64,000 nt of DNA, from the NCBI RefSeq assembly GCF_045679555.1, contig NC_092115.1:40495728-40559727 (forward strand), in the 5' to 3' direction. Made by a program: the position numbers and the translations under genes. The stretch is from Salvelinus alpinus (taxonomy: Eukaryota > Chordata > Actinopteri > Salmoniformes > Salmonidae). Of this stretch, positions 37,600 through 52,490 are shown in pieces (the stretch's first letter is position 1; each line of letters begins with the position of its first letter). A model generated the notes under the pieces. That model was not told the origin of the DNA and ran no database searches. It saw nothing but the letters and a program-made list of their open reading frames with translations.

Positions 37600-38560
37600 C
37601 TAGAGCTGTGCGAACAGTGTTCATTCTCAAGCAAACAGGACGCACCGTAGTTTATGTTACGCAGCAGTTAATTCTCTTCTTCAATCTTTTCTCAAAACTG
37701 AAAAAGTAAAACATGGCTACTAACATGCTGACCAGACCGCTCGCGCGTATGTTTATTTTGTCCACCCACACCAGACGCGATCAGGACACGCAGGTTGAAA
37801 TATCAAAACGAACTCTGAACTAACTATATTACTTTGGGGACAGGTCGAAAATAAACATTTATGGAAATTTAGCTAGCTAGCTTGCTGTTGCTAGTTAATT
37901 TGTCCTGGGATATAAACATTGGGTTATTATTTTACCTGAAATGCACAAGGTCCTCTACTCTAACAATTAATCCACAGATGAAAGGGTAAACGTTTGTTTC
38001 TAGTAATCTCTCCTTCTTCTTTGGACTTTATATGGCAGTTGGCAGCCAACTTTAATGTGCATTACCACTACCAACTGTATTGGAGTGTGGACCTCAGTTC
38101 ATCTTTCAATCACCCACGTGGGTAAATGTTCCGAAAACCAATGAGAAGATGGGAGAGGCAGGACTTGCAAAGCATCAAGTGTCACAAATAGAACCAAGTT
38201 CTATTTTAGGGTCTGGCTACGCAGACGCTCGTTGACGCACGCGATCAGTGTTGGTGCAATGATTGAATAACATTTATGTGTAAATGTATTTTGCTAGTTT
38301 ATTTCACGACGCGAGCGGTGTTGTCAGCATGTAAGAGTGGAAAAGCTAAAACGAAGTCCAAGTATACAAATTTGGATGACATTATTGCAGAAATTGACTG
38401 GGAGAGTGACACAGAACAAATGGATGAGGACTCTGAGTGAGCACAGTTTTGATTCCAGCGTGGAAGAAATGTTTTTGGAAGGAAAATATCAACTTTTAGA
38501 TCAGTAAAATATGTTTTTGCTTCTCAGGCTAATGAGAATAAATGAGTTTAAAATGGTTGC
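37600..38560 (+). repeat. Probable salmonid repeat with an acidic coding piece
   Basis: The composition (CTCGCGCGTATGTTTATTTT, GCAGACGCTCGTTGACGC, ACGCGAGCGGTGTTGTCAGC) looks like a repeat family of salmonid genomes, judged from memory. Near 38337-38440 a frame reads KYTNLDDIIAEIDWESDTEQ and is stopped. An overlapping frame continues HSFDSSVEEMFLEGKYQ, suggesting a frameshifted transposase N terminus, perhaps piggyBac-like. No ends or target duplications were established. Confidence 0.35.
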
Positions 38561-38597
38561 ATATTCATTTTAAATATTTTTTTGATTTCTATATATA

Positions 38598-39880
38598 CAC
38601 AGTACATTCGGAAAGTATTCAGACCCCTAGACCTTTTCCACATTTTGTTAATTTACAGCTTTATTCTGAAATGGATTAAATAAAAAAGTTCCTCAGCAAT
38701 CTACACACAATACCCCATAATGACAAAGCGAAAAAAGGTTTTTAGAAATGTTTGCAAATTAATAAAAAAAATAAAAAATGTAATACCTTAAATACATAGT
38801 TTCAGACCTTTTGCTATGAGACTCGAAATTGAGCTCAAGTGCATCTTGTTTCCATTGATCATCCTTGATATGTTTCTACAACTTGATTGGAGTCCACCTG
38901 TGGTAAATTCAATTGATTGGACATGATTTGGAATATATAAGGTCCCACATTTGACAGTGCATGTTGAGCAAAAACGAAGCCATGAGATTGAAGGAATGGT
39001 CCGTAGAGCTCCGAGACAGGATTGCGTCGTGGCAAAGATCTGGGGAAGGGTACCAAGAAATCTGGGTCGAAGGGAGGTGACCGAAAACCTGATGGTCGCT
39101 GACAAAGCTCCAGAGTTCCTCTGTGGAGATGGGAGAACCTTCCAGAAGGACAACCATCTCTGCAGCACTCCACCAGTCTGGTCTGATGAAACCAAGATTT
39201 AACTATTTGGTGTGAATGCCAAATGTCACATCTGGAGGAAACCTGGCACCATCCCTACGTTGAAGCACGGTGGTGGCAGCATCATGCTGTGGGGATGTTT
39301 TTCAGCGGCAGGGACTGAGAGACTATTCAGGGTTGAGGCAAAGATGAATGGAGCAAAGTCAAAAGAGATCCTTGATGAAAACCTGCTCCAGAGCGCTCAG
39401 GACCTCAGACTGGGGCAAAAGTTTACCTTCCAACATGACAACGACCCTAAGCACACAGCCAAGACAACGCAGGTGTGGCCCAGCCAGAGCCCGGACCAAA
39501 TCGAACATCTCTGGAGAGACCTGAAAATAGCTGTGCAGCAATGCTCCCCATCCAACCTGACAAAGCTTGAGAGGATCTGCAGAGAAGAATGGGAGAAACT
39601 CCCCATATACAGGTATGCCAAGCTTGTGGCATCATACCTGAGAAGACCCCAAAGGTGCTTCAACAAAGTACTGAGTAAAGGGTCTGAATACTTACGTAAA
39701 TGTGGTTTTTTTTTATACATTTGCTAAATATTCTAAAAATATGTTTTTGCTTCATCATTATTGGTTATTGTGTGTAGATTGATAAGGGGAAAAAACGATG
39801 TAATAAATTTTAGAATAAGGCTGTGACGTAACAAATGTGGAAAAAGTCAAGGGGTCTGAATACTTTCCGAAGGCACTGTG
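38598..39880 (+). mobile_element. Tc1-like transposon with internal loss (1283 bp)
   Basis: The ends CACAGTACATTCGGAAAG and CTTTCCGAAGGCACTGTG are inverted and flanked by TA (38596-38597, 39881-39882). The family is the one whose single end lies at 27954 and whose reversed fragment lies at 53050. It is about 300 bp shorter than the intact Tc1 at 1887. Confidence 0.88.
38951..39727 (+). pseudogene. Deleted Tc1 transposase
   Basis: Most of the DNA-binding domain is lost or scrambled. The catalytic part is readable: WSDETKI then a TAA stop at 39200-39202, [31 protein letters not shown] and QSPDQIEHLWRDLK. The frame is the same on both sides of the stop. A deletion removes residues between HTAKTTQV and WPSQSPD, and the usual glutamate context is altered to PDQIEHLW. 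It is non-functional. Confidence 0.85.
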
Positions 39881-40172
39881 TATATATAGACCTGAGGCAT
39901 ACAAAGTATTAGCATAGCCTATGTGTATGCCATGTTGGCTATGACATGCTGTGGCTGTGTTTTTTTAATGTCTTATTGCCTATTTGTCCACATATTTAAT
40001 TATAATGATTGTGTTCCCCATACTCAATATATTATATATGTTTATAGATATGTGTTGTGTATTTGATATATTGATGCAGGGCCCATCCGTAAAAGTATTG
40101 ATGCAGGACTCACCCCCTGCCAAAATAAAGGTTAAATAAAATAAGTAATAGTAAACTTGATTTCGGAATTAA

Positions 40173-40532
40173 TTTTTAAAAATCCTGAGCTCAGATGACC
40201 TCTGGGAGCCAACGCCAAAGAGACCACATTCAAGTCCTCCATCCCCCACTCATTCAAACGTAGGAACTGGTTCCTCCAGTCTGACCCCTGCTGCTGTCTC
40301 TGGCTCCACACCCACCCCCGCCCGGCCAAAATACATAACTGCAGACCTGAATTTGCCTCAGGGCCAAAAGAGCACACATTGTACTCTGTGCCACAAAAAA
40401 ATCTCCAATCACCTGCACTACTTGTGCTGTTACCCTCTGCTTCACAGCAGAAAGAGAAAACTATGGGACTTGGCATCAGCAGCACAATCTGGTATAGAGG
40501 ACTGTGGGTGTTCTAAATACTGTGTAGTCTAA
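40173..40532 (+). other. Open frame without ATG, unrecognised
   Basis: The 119-codon frame has no stop and no start codon, so ATG-based tracking misses it. It reads SSDDLWEPTPKRPHSSPPSP, then Pro/Ser/Thr-rich sequence, then [20 protein letters not shown] with several Cys/His that could bind metal. An acceptor-like CTGAGCTCAG precedes the GAT codon at about 40195. It could be one exon of a transposon-derived gene together with 36536 and 40919, but the splice phases do not join convincingly. It may be chance in a GC-rich patch. Confidence 0.3.
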
Positions 40533-40918
40533 AACTTTTCACACACACCGTTGCCCTGTTGTGGACAACATCTAAATGATCCCCAAAAAGAAAAAGAATA
40601 CTCATGTTTTTTTGTTTGTTTTTATCTTTTACCAAATCTATTGTTTTATATTCTCCTACATTAATTTCACATCTCCACAAACTTCAAAAGTGGTCCCTTT
40701 CATATAGTATCAATAATATGCATATCCTTGCTACAGGCAGTTAGATTTGGGTATGTCATTTTATGCGGACAATTGAGAGGTCCTATCCAGAAGAGGAAAG
40801 AATGAGTAATAAACAGTAGGCTGTATCATGAATAGGAAAAAGAGCAGTGAATACATTGTGCCTTTCAGCACATATTAAAAGCATGTTTTAAATAGTTTAT
40901 TTTTACAGATAAGCTGAC

Positions 40919-41095
40919 TGCAGTGATTAAATTCTATAAGGAACATGGCGTGGCTCCAAGGAAGAAGAGGTGTGGTGGCCGCCTCGCCAGCAAACGGGTG
41001 ATGTCCTATGAGGATCAAAAATTATTCAAGATGTTACTTTGTCTTTACACGTCTATTCACTACTGGCCAAATGCATTCACCATCCACTTCAACTA
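40919..41095 (+). pseudogene. Exon-like coding fragment, unrecognised gene
   Basis: After an acceptor-like TATTTTTACAG the frame reads KLTAVIKFYKEHGVAPRKKR, then GGRLASKRVMSYEDQKLF, and stops at about 41093. The GVAPRKKR..GGR pattern fits the region that follows CRETFKFLHG in the same integrase-like family as 36536. It is broken before any catalytic region. Phases do not allow a direct join to 36536-36769. Confidence 0.35.
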
Positions 41096-41099
41096 GCAC

Positions 41100-44000
41100 T
41101 TCATTTTTTTGGCCTGTTTTAAAATTTTAAGGTAAAGCGTTTTGGTTGAAGTATAAAAACATGTGACCGGCTGTATTATTATGCTTATGGTACTGTATGC
41201 ACAATAAGGTATTCAATATATATTTTTTATCTGACATGAGTTGAAGTTAGTATCATTAATCCTACATCAAGTCTCAAATATGGCTGAATTGCGGTGTATT
41301 TACTGAATAACCCGTGTTCTACAATTATTATTCACCAGATGGCAGTAATGTGAGAGGTCTATTAACCTTTCAAGTACTGAGCAAATGTCAAAATTCATGA
41401 AATTCCCTGAATGTTGAGCCCCCAACTCCTGTCACTCACTCCATTAAATATCTTAAACATATACAGTTTGGCATATCCATGATTTATAGACAATAACACT
41501 TAAATTATTTGTTGGAGAAATATTATTTATTGTATCTCTTCAAAGTATAGCCAACAATCCTGAAAAAAAGAGAATGTTGGATTGAATAGCGCATTCCGTT
41601 TGCCAACAATACTGTAACGTTACTTTGACAAAGTCGAGTGTTTGTTGTGCATGCCAGTTACTAAAACAATGTAACTTGTTAACCATGTTTCTATCGTGTA
41701 TAAAGCTGCCCATTTAAACGTACATGCTCTAGCAATGTGAAATATATTATTAGAATAAAGACCGAAGTGTTGGTAGAGTAAAACCATATAATTTAACCTA
41801 CCTCGTGTGTTTGTCAGAAGCGCGGCGCTAAATTACTTCCTTGTTGAAGTGCAGGTGTGCATTACGCTTGACGCAAATTAGTCTCCGAATCATTGGGGAA
41901 CATTTATCAGTTGACTGGAATAAACAAAGTGATGAATTATCCCGGGGGTGAATAACTTAATGAATGTGTATTGTGTGTCTTAAAGAAGAAGGTATGGCAC
42001 AAGTTATTGAAGTGTGTGTTAATGTAAAACTGTTGTTTATGCTGGTATATGTCCATAGGAAATTACGCATCTATGGTAGAAATGTGCTTTGGGGCTATCA
42101 AGATGGAACATTCCTAGCTGAAGGGAGTTCCTGGAAATAGTATTTAGGTGCTCAGTTGTTATTGTTTTGTTTGTTTTATGCCTTTGGGGAGAGTAGGCTG
42201 AGTTTGAGTTTGAGTAATAGGCAAAGAGATGTTGCCGCAATAGTTTATACTGAGAATATCTTAGATTATTTTCAAGTCCTGATTGTTATTTTCTGTACAA
42301 AGTGTATTGGCCAATTAATCCTGCACCTGTTAATATTGTAAATAAAAGCCTCTAATAGAGGTGAGCACCAGCACTTCCTGTCTCCTCACTGTACGATCCA
42401 CGGCTTTGGCTTCTTCTTCACACAGTTGAAGGTCTGGTCTGAATATTCCTTTTTGATTGCACAAAGAATTAAGAGGCAAAGGCCTGAGGCTACAGCCCAT
42501 TAACAAATGACCAGCCAGACCACCACACACACCTGCAGTACACTTGTATCTGTGCCCCCACTTACTTACACACATACAATTCAAGGAAGAGCTAAGTCTG
42601 TATTCACTTGGGGCCTGATTCAGACTTTGGATATTTACACCTTTCCAACACACTTCTCAGTAGTTGGTATTCAGACTTACCTTATGCAGGTGTGTTTTGG
42701 GCTTTGCAGGTGTGATTCCCTTGCATTCAATAGGGGTTTCAGTACATTTATCTAAAGCAATCCCTTGAAATTTGGTGTACCTTTTAATTATGATTTTCTC
42801 ACCAGACTCACTGGAATATATGGAGAGAACGGTTCAGAAGATTAATGAAAGAATGAAAGAAAGCCATGTAAGCCTAAATACACTTATATTTGTCTCCTTT
42901 TTAGCACACATAGATTTAAAAATACTCTGACCTTGTATGTTACTTACAGTTAGGAAACTATTTATGAATAATAATACAAAACTGGTTTGGACAGCCTTTA
43001 CGTACACAATATATCAGTGAATCAAAATATACAGTGGTTTGATTCATCCTGAAAGTTGCCTTATTCAATTGTTCAATCCAATGAATATTGGAAGGTGAAA
43101 AAAGTGCACAATAGGGGTTCAACAGTAGTGCTTTATATCAACCATAATAATCCTCACTAATCATGGAAATGTGATGACTACGGTTCAAGTCCAGCAGTCG
43201 TGAACCGTGCACCAGGCTCCAGGTTTAAACTGTTATGTATGGTCTGCATCCCATAATGATACAAATAGGCTGCATGTCCAACATTATTGCACAACTTGTA
43301 ATAAATTAGCCTAATATGATCCACTAGCGCTAGCAATCCTCAGGAACAACCACATGAACGTGACAGATGAAAGAAAGCTAAACTAACTATGTCATGGAAT
43401 GATGCAAAATGTAAGGAAACTAACACTAAAACAACAGTTGTAAATGTATGTGGGTATAACTGACGGTGGCTACCGATAGTGGCTAATATTTAACATGATA
43501 CAAATTGTAAAAAATAAAGTGAAAAGTCTGGCCATGTGAATAAAACATAGAAATCATAAATCAACTCAGTAGATTTGGCGCTATACTGTCATTTGTGCAT
43601 GGCTACAGAAGCCTATAGCTTGGGTCTCCAAATTTCATCCTTGCAAGTTACATTTGTCTCCAGCGATCATAAGATAAAATATATCTAAAACAATTGCCAT
43701 TTATATTTAGAATCACCTTAACTAAATAGCTTACTCAAATACCTTGCTCTTATCGATAGCTCTTATCAATTTGTAAATTACAGTGCATAGAATAGTGTTA
43801 TATCTATCTGAGATAAAGTAGAAGTGACAAGTTGCTTGACCTTATTCATTGTTTCATCGCGCGTAAGGTGGTGGAACTATGAGGAAATTAAGTCAAGGTC
43901 AGAATATCTGTAGACACCTCCGCCATAACCTTAATTTCTTTGATCGCCACCCAAAACGAATAGCGGGTGAATAGCATGCTATTCTCATGCTTAAGTTAAT

Positions 44001-45360
44001 TGTCAGAATATGCATAGAGACAAGTGCATAAAAAGGGAATTCCATTCCATTTCCGTGCCCTTAACTCGGGTTGGAATTCCCCCCAAAGTGTCAGGGCAAC
44101 ATTGCTGATCTAGGATCACTGATCAGGTCCCTCTATGTGATCAGTAGATGCAGCTGCTGTTTCAGCACTGAGGACCGGACCCCTGAACAACTTCTCATTA
44201 TAGGAAAGGTCACATGTCATAAGTTATTGTAGAGATGATACAATTGTCCTAATATTGAATTGTGTCTATTGATTACAATTTATGAGATATCATTCTGATT
44301 CAGAATCTTCGCACCTGTTTCTTGGGCCCAAAAGAACAAGTGTTTTTTTTTCATGCCCACGGCTATTCATATTATCCAAGGTATTGATAACCAAAGAAAT
44401 GTGTGCTTTCATGGATATAAACAAAGTATTTTGTCATTCTTCTCAACATTTCAAAAAAAGGCAAATTTAATTAAGTTCAATTACATGTAGTAGCTTTTAA
44501 AATCCTCTGGATCACAGTAGCGAGCTGTTAACCCTGGAGTCCATTTGAGACCTGAATTTAGAACCTTGAAATGGCAGATGATAAGTGTAAATAAACACAA
44601 ACACGCTGCATAAAAAATAGAGGTAGACAGACTTTTGTATCCCACTTTTTACATAGATTGACTTGAAAAGAAATCTGAAACAGTGTTATTGAATAAGACA
44701 ACTTGAGAAATTCCAGTTCAACAATTGATCTAAAAAAAGGGTCAGCCTAAAGGGTCTTTAAAAACAAAATTTGCATAGAGGGGGTCAATCCCTAATCATT
44801 CCCTAAAAACCTATGCACTTGTGGCGATCTGAGATTATTTGACAGGTGTAATCAATCTGATAATAGCTCCCCCCTATGTTGAAGTTAAATCAAAACTCCA
44901 CAAGTGCATAGGGCATACACCCTAGGCCCCAGGGGTGATTAGAAAAGTGATCTAGTTGCCTATTTCACTTTCCTGAGTTTGTTCTATTGGCATGCTAACT
45001 TCATAATAAGTTCTGCATCTTAGCTAACATGAGTATTTGTATCTTTCTGTCACACTTACACAGTCTAATCCTTTCTTTGTGCTGCCAACCTACACTGTAA
45101 ACACCCCCCCTAAACCCTGGAATATTATAGGAGGGGGTGTGTACTTCCGGGTATAAACAAAATTAAAAACTTAAACCTAAAAATGTAATACATGTTGTTG
45201 ATATTTATTTTATGTATTCCATGTCCAATTTTGACACAATAAATGAGAAAACAGGTCGATTTTAGTTTCTAAAATTCAGAAACAAAAGACGAAAAACGGT
45301 AAATTTGTTTTTCCACGCCCCGTTTTGACTCAGCGTTGACGCAAGTGAGAGGTTGGCTTT
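41100..45360. other. Intergenic DNA upstream of stk11, no gene recognised
   Basis: A long AT-rich stretch with short open frames only. 42130-42420 has an LTR-like look (AATAAA at about 42341 followed by a CT-rich segment) but no paired copy or TG...CA ends could be set. 44760-44950 contains an imperfect inverted pair around GTGCATAG. Nothing is firm. Confidence 0.4.
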
Positions 45361-45364
45361 CATT

Positions 45365-45520
45365 CATCTGGAGCAACAACATGGCGGCAACCTGATAGCA
45401 GCTGCATCAAAAATAGCAAACCTCACATATTTGTGCAGACAGACACAAATAAAAAAAATACAGCGGAAGACTACATAACTAACAGGACAGCCATCTACCT
45501 CGATTCAGTCTGAAAGTCAA
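45365..45520 (+). promoter_or_regulatory. Probable stk11 promoter and non-coding first exon
   Basis: A YY1-like AACATGGCGGC lies at about 45379-45389. The sequence runs to a good donor, GTCAAG followed by GTGAGA at 45521. It would splice to the acceptor TTTATTCACCCACAG ending at 46323. The ATG inside the YY1 motif opens a four-codon upstream frame (MAAT). The exact transcription start cannot be seen. Confidence 0.45.
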
Positions 45521-46323
45521 GGTGAGACTTGTTTACCAAAATGCCGACGTTTAGCTAACCTACCATCATCTGTATTTAACGTTAGCCGTTAACTACTGTA
45601 GCTTTTTGCAGTTTGTAAACACTGTAGGGATGACGTAGCTAACTTACTGTTACTGTACTCGTCTTGTTTGCTAGTAACTTTATCTGATTCTGAGCATAGC
45701 CTACAAAATTAACTAAACACCGATTACTTATCCGAGTTAAATGGCTAACGTTATCTAGCACGTCGTTAGTATAACGTTACATTTGTGCTGGGGTTCGGGA
45801 CGATAGGAGTTGAGGTGTTAAAAGCATGTTACCCGGTGTAGTCACACCGAAACTATCTGTTTGGAAAACTACCCTCGTCAGTTGAGGAAGGCAAATATGG
45901 TACTGTACTGAAACAAACAGCAAAATACCCGAGGCTAGCTAACGTTCACTAGTTAGTTAGCTAGCTCAAGCCAACACATAAACATGCGCAGATTTTTTTT
46001 TGGAACACAAAATAAGCATGCGCAGATTTTTGGGTTGCAAGCTTTTCTATGTGCGACACGCATTTACGGAGTCGTGCGACAGCTAGTTGTCTGACTAGAA
46101 CATGTCATAATCGATTTTTCCTTGTTTGCTTGCGTTCTGAAACGCTGATCTTATGATTTAGTATTTTGACAGCAGACCAGGCAGAAGTAGCGTAAAACGC
46201 ATAGCCAGCCAGCCTTGTGGACCAATCCGGGAGCAGTCACTCGCTTTCTACAAAATGAACATTAGGCTAATATCCCCCCTGATTGCTGAGAGATTTGACT
46301 GTTGATATCTTTATTCACCCACA

Positions 46324-47338
<1,015 letters not shown>

Positions 47339-47489
47339 TAAGTTTTGGGGATGGGAGGGAGTTTATGTGGTGGTGGGTTTTTCTTTCATTTTTTTCTCTC
47401 CCTGTCTTTCTTTTTGCTCTCTCTTCTTCCCTCTGGTTTACACTCTTGGTCATGCATTGTCAAGCACAAGTATTTATTAACTATTATAA

Positions 47490-47765
47490 ACTGGCTTATT
47501 TGAGCCCTGAATGCTGATTGGCTGACAGCCATGGTATATCAGACCGTATACCACGGGTATGACAAAACATTTATTTTTACAGCTCTAAATGTGTTGGTAA
47601 CCAGTTAATAATAGGAATAAGGCTCCTTGGGGTTCTGCGATGGATGGCCAATATACCACAGCTGTGTCCAGGCACTCCTTATTGCGCCGTGCTTAAGAAC
47701 AGCCCTTCGCCATGGTATATTGGCCATAGACCACACCCTCTTAGTCCTTATTGCTTAAATGTCAC
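47490..47765. repeat. Interspersed salmonid repeat, non-coding
   Basis: ATGCTGATTGGCTGACAGCC and GGTATATCAGACCGTATACC then ACGGGTATGACAAAAC are characteristic of a common non-autonomous salmonid repeat, recalled from memory. The GGCCAATATACCA and TGGTATATTGGCC segments form an internal inverted pair. Confidence 0.6.
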
Positions 47766-48460
47766 TGCTATAGGATGATTGCCTGAGTAACGCTTAAGAT
47801 TGTGTCTCTGGGATTATCATTAGCGTGTGCATAGTCTATTACTGTATTCACGCCTACAGTGACTCATGAACTGTTTTCCCTACATATGACTCGCCATCGT
47901 CCCTCCTGTCTAAAGTGCACAACAACACTTTGGATCTTCATTTGCATTTTGCTCTCCTATTCAATTAAGTCCCTTTCCCTACATGGCAGCACCATAGGGC
48001 CTTTTCTCACTACGAGAGATTTCCTAGAGATTTTGAGAAAATACCCTCGGCCAGACCTTTTCCTGTAATGTGAATTTGTCACATCTAGACCACTACCTCC
48101 GGAGGACGAGCACTACACTCGCCTGACAGTTGCCTCCCTCCAAGCAGGGCAGTGTAAACAGAATTGTCTCGTTGAGCCCAACACTCATAGCCGAGTGACG
48201 TTTTTGAAACCGCTGAAATGTATAGGCATTTTCCTTATATTATACTTTTTTATTTTTTTTACAGGAAAAGACGGTTATTCTGAAATTGTCGCCGTAGGTT
48301 TAAAGCAGGGATGTGTAACTGCCGGGCCCGCCTGCTCTTTTGTAGGCCCACTGAGATATAACAACTGTTAAATCCCTGTGGATTGATGAGTAATTGAAAA
48401 ATGTTACGGTTGAGGGATGAGGCAAATAAGTCTGGCTGCACAACCGATTGGCAAATGTAA

Positions 48461-48680
48461 TGCAAATTGAGAAATCATGTGACTAAACTAAATAAAAAGA
48501 AGAAACTATACTATGAAACAAAGAGAAATTATATAAAGAATGATAGTAAAAAGCTTTGGAGCACCTTAAATGAAATCTTGGGCAAAAGGCAAACTCGGCT
48601 CCTTCGTTCATTGAATCAGATGTCTCATTCATCACAAAACCCACTGATATTGCCAACTACTTCAATATTGTTTTAGGGCT
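48461..48680 (+). mobile_element. LINE ORF2 fragment
   Basis: The frame reads RNHVTKLNKKKKLYYETKRN, then KKLWSTLNEILGK, the linker between endonuclease and reverse transcriptase of L2-like LINEs. A frameshift follows before SSQNPLILPTTSILF. Confidence 0.6.
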
Positions 48681-48788
48681 GTCCCCATTTCGTCGACTGG
48701 TTTGATTGTTTGGTCTATTGGCTGTTGGTCGACCGAGACTTCTTTAGTCGAGCAGTAGCAATAATTGTGTATATATATACATAACATA

Positions 48789-50200
<1,412 letters not shown>

Positions 50201-50323
50201 GGACATACATTTTTAATTAAATTAAAACACTAATTAAAAGTGTTAAACAAATCAAATTATATTTGAGATTCTTAAAAGTAGCCACCCTTTGTCTTGACAG
50301 CTTTGCACACTCTTGGCATTCTT

Positions 50324-51414
50324 TCAACCAGCTTCATGAGGAATGCTTTTCCAACAGTCTTGAAGGAGTTCCCACATATGCTGAGCACTTGTTGGCTGCT
50401 TTTCCTTCACTCTGTGGTCCAATTCATCCCAAACCATCTCAATTGGGATGAGGTCGGGTGATTGTGGAGGCCAGGTCATCTGATGCAGCACTCCATCACT
50501 CTCCTTCTTGGTCAAATAGCCCTTACACAGCCTGGAAGTGTGTTTTGGGTCATTGTCCTGTTGAAAAACAAATGATAGTCCCACTAAGCGCAAACTAGAT
50601 GGGATGTCGTATCGCTGCAGAATGCTGCGGTAGCCTGCAGCGGTAAGTGTGCCTTGAATTCTGAATAAATCACTGACAGTGTCACCAGCAAAGCACCATT
50701 ACAACTCTATGTTTCACGGTGGGAACTACACATGCAGAGATCATCTGTTCACCTACTCTGCATCTCAGAAAGACACGGCAGATCTAAAATTTGGACTCAT
50801 CAGACCAAAGGACAGATTTCCACCAGTCTAATGTCCATTGCTCGTGTTTCTTGGCCCAAGCACGTCTCTTCTTATTTGTGTCCTTTTATTGGTGTGTTTT
50901 TTTGTTGTTGCAGCAATTCAACTCTGAAGGCCTGATTCACACAGTCTCTTCTGAACAGTTGATGTTGGTCCCGTGTGGCTCAGTTGGTAGAGCATGGCGC
51001 TTGCAACGCCAGGGTTGTGGGTTCATTCCCCACGGGGGGACCAGGATGAATATGTATGAACTTTCCAATTTGTAAGTCGCTCTGGATAAGAGCGTCTGCT
51101 AAATGACTTAAATCTAAATGTAAAATGTTGAGATGTGTCTTGAACTCTGTGAAGCATTTATTTGGGCTTTAACTTTAATGAACTTATCCTCTGCAGCAGA
51201 GGTAACTGGGTCTTCCTTTCCTGTGGCGTTGCTCATGAGAGCCAGTTGCATCATAGCGCTTGATGGTTTTTGCAACAGCACTTGAAGAAACTTTCAAAGT
51301 TCTTGAAATTTTCCAATTTGACTGATCTTCATGTCTTAAAGTAATGATGGACTGTCGTTTCTCTTTGCTTATTTGAGCTGTTCTTGCCAAAATATGGACT
51401 TGGTCTTTTACCAA
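50324..51414 (-). pseudogene. Tc1 transposase split by a SINE
   Basis: The N-terminal part (51184-51414) reads MVKDQVHILARTAQISKEKR and SAVAKTIKRYDATGSHEQRH, a helix-turn-helix region. The C-terminal part (50324-50593) reads FVFQQDNDPKHTSRLCKGYL with the second aspartate and SPDLIPIEMVWDEL with the glutamate. Stops and the SINE break the middle. Confidence 0.85.
50968..51124 (+). mobile_element. HpaI-type tRNA-derived SINE with target duplication
   Basis: The head GTGTGGCTCAGTTGGTAGAG and the B-box-like GGTTGTGGGTTCATTCCCC are followed by the tail TCGCTCTGGATAAGAGCGTC and TGCTAAATGACTTAAA. A direct repeat ATGTTG flanks it (50962-50967 and 51125-51130). It is inserted in a Tc1 transposase remnant. 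Confidence 0.93.
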
Positions 51415-51729
51415 ATAGGTCTATCTTCTGTATACCACCCCTTCCTTGTCACAACACAACTGATTTGCTGAAACACATTAAGAAAGAAAGAAATTCCACA
51501 AATGAACTTTTAACAAGGCACACCTGTTAATTGAAATGCATTCCAGGTGACTACCTCATGAAGCTGGTTGACATATTAACCGTTTTTTTGGTTACTACGT
51601 GATTCCATATGTGTTATTTCATAGTTTTGATGTCTTTACTATTATTCTACAATGTAGAAAATAGTAAAAATAAAGAAACCCTTGAACGAGTAGGTGTCAA
51701 CTTTTGACTGGTGCGTGTGTGTGTGCATA

Positions 51730-52488
51730 CAGTTGAAGTTTACATACACTTAGGTTAGTCATTAACTTGTTTTTCAACCACTCCACAAATTTCTTGTTAA
51801 CAAACTAGTTTTGGCAAGTCGGTTAGGACATCTACTTTGTGCATGACACAAGTCATTTTTCCAACAATTGTTTACAGACAGATTATTCCACTTATAATTC
51901 ACTGTATCACAATTCCAGTGGGTCAGAAGTTTATATACACTAAGTTGACTGTGCCTTTAAACAGCTTGGAAAATTCCAGAAAATTATGTCATGGCTTTAG
52001 AAGCTTCTGATAGGCTAATTGAAATAATTTGAGTCAATTGGAGGTGGCCATCACAAACCTCTGACCTCAACCCTTTAGAAATTTGTGGGCAAAACTGAAA
52101 AAGCGTGTGCGAGCAAGGAGGCCTACACACCTGACTCAGTTACACCAGCTCTGTCGGGAGGAATGGGCCAAAATTCACCTAACGTATTGTGGGAAGCTTG
52201 TGGAAGGCTACCTGAAATGTTTGACCCAAGTTAAACAATTTAAAGGCAATGCTATCAAATACTTTTTGAGTGTATGTAAACTTCTGACCCACTGGGAATG
52301 TGATGAAATAAATAAAAGCTGAAAATCATTCTCTCTACTATTATTCTGACATTTCACGTTCTTAAAATAGTGGTGATCCTAAATGACATAAGACAGGGAA
52401 TTTTTACTAGGATTAAATGTCAGGATTTGTGAAAAACTGAATTTAAATGTATTTGGCTAAGGTGTATGTAAACTTCCGACTTCAACTG
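51730..52488 (+). mobile_element. Internally deleted Sleeping Beauty-type Tc1 element (759 bp)
   Basis: It begins CAGTTGAAGTTTACATACAC and ends CTTCCGACTTCAACTG, both beside TA (51728-51729, 52489-52490). It keeps the last part of the transposase frame (52083-52322: RARRPTHLTQLHQLCREEWA) but neither the catalytic aspartates nor the DNA-binding domain. The deletion differs from that of the copy at 27457. Confidence 0.92.
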
Positions 52489-52490
52489 TA

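Larger units (their letters stand above)
50238..51714 (-). mobile_element. Tc1-like transposon, minus strand, carrying a SINE
   Basis: The right end runs GAACGAGTAGGTGTCAACTT then TTGACTGGTG. The left end is truncated and starts near GTGTTAAACAAATCAAATTA. A SINE interrupts it at 50968-51124. A Sleeping Beauty-type element starts only about 15 bp beyond its right end. Confidence 0.82.

Noticed and set aside
40132-40485. A 117-codon minus-strand frame
   Set aside because: It is antisense to a longer Pro/Ser-rich plus frame, with no motif.
42130-42420. A possible solo LTR (AATAAA followed by a CT-rich segment)
   Set aside because: No TG...CA ends, target duplication, second LTR or primer-binding site could be set.
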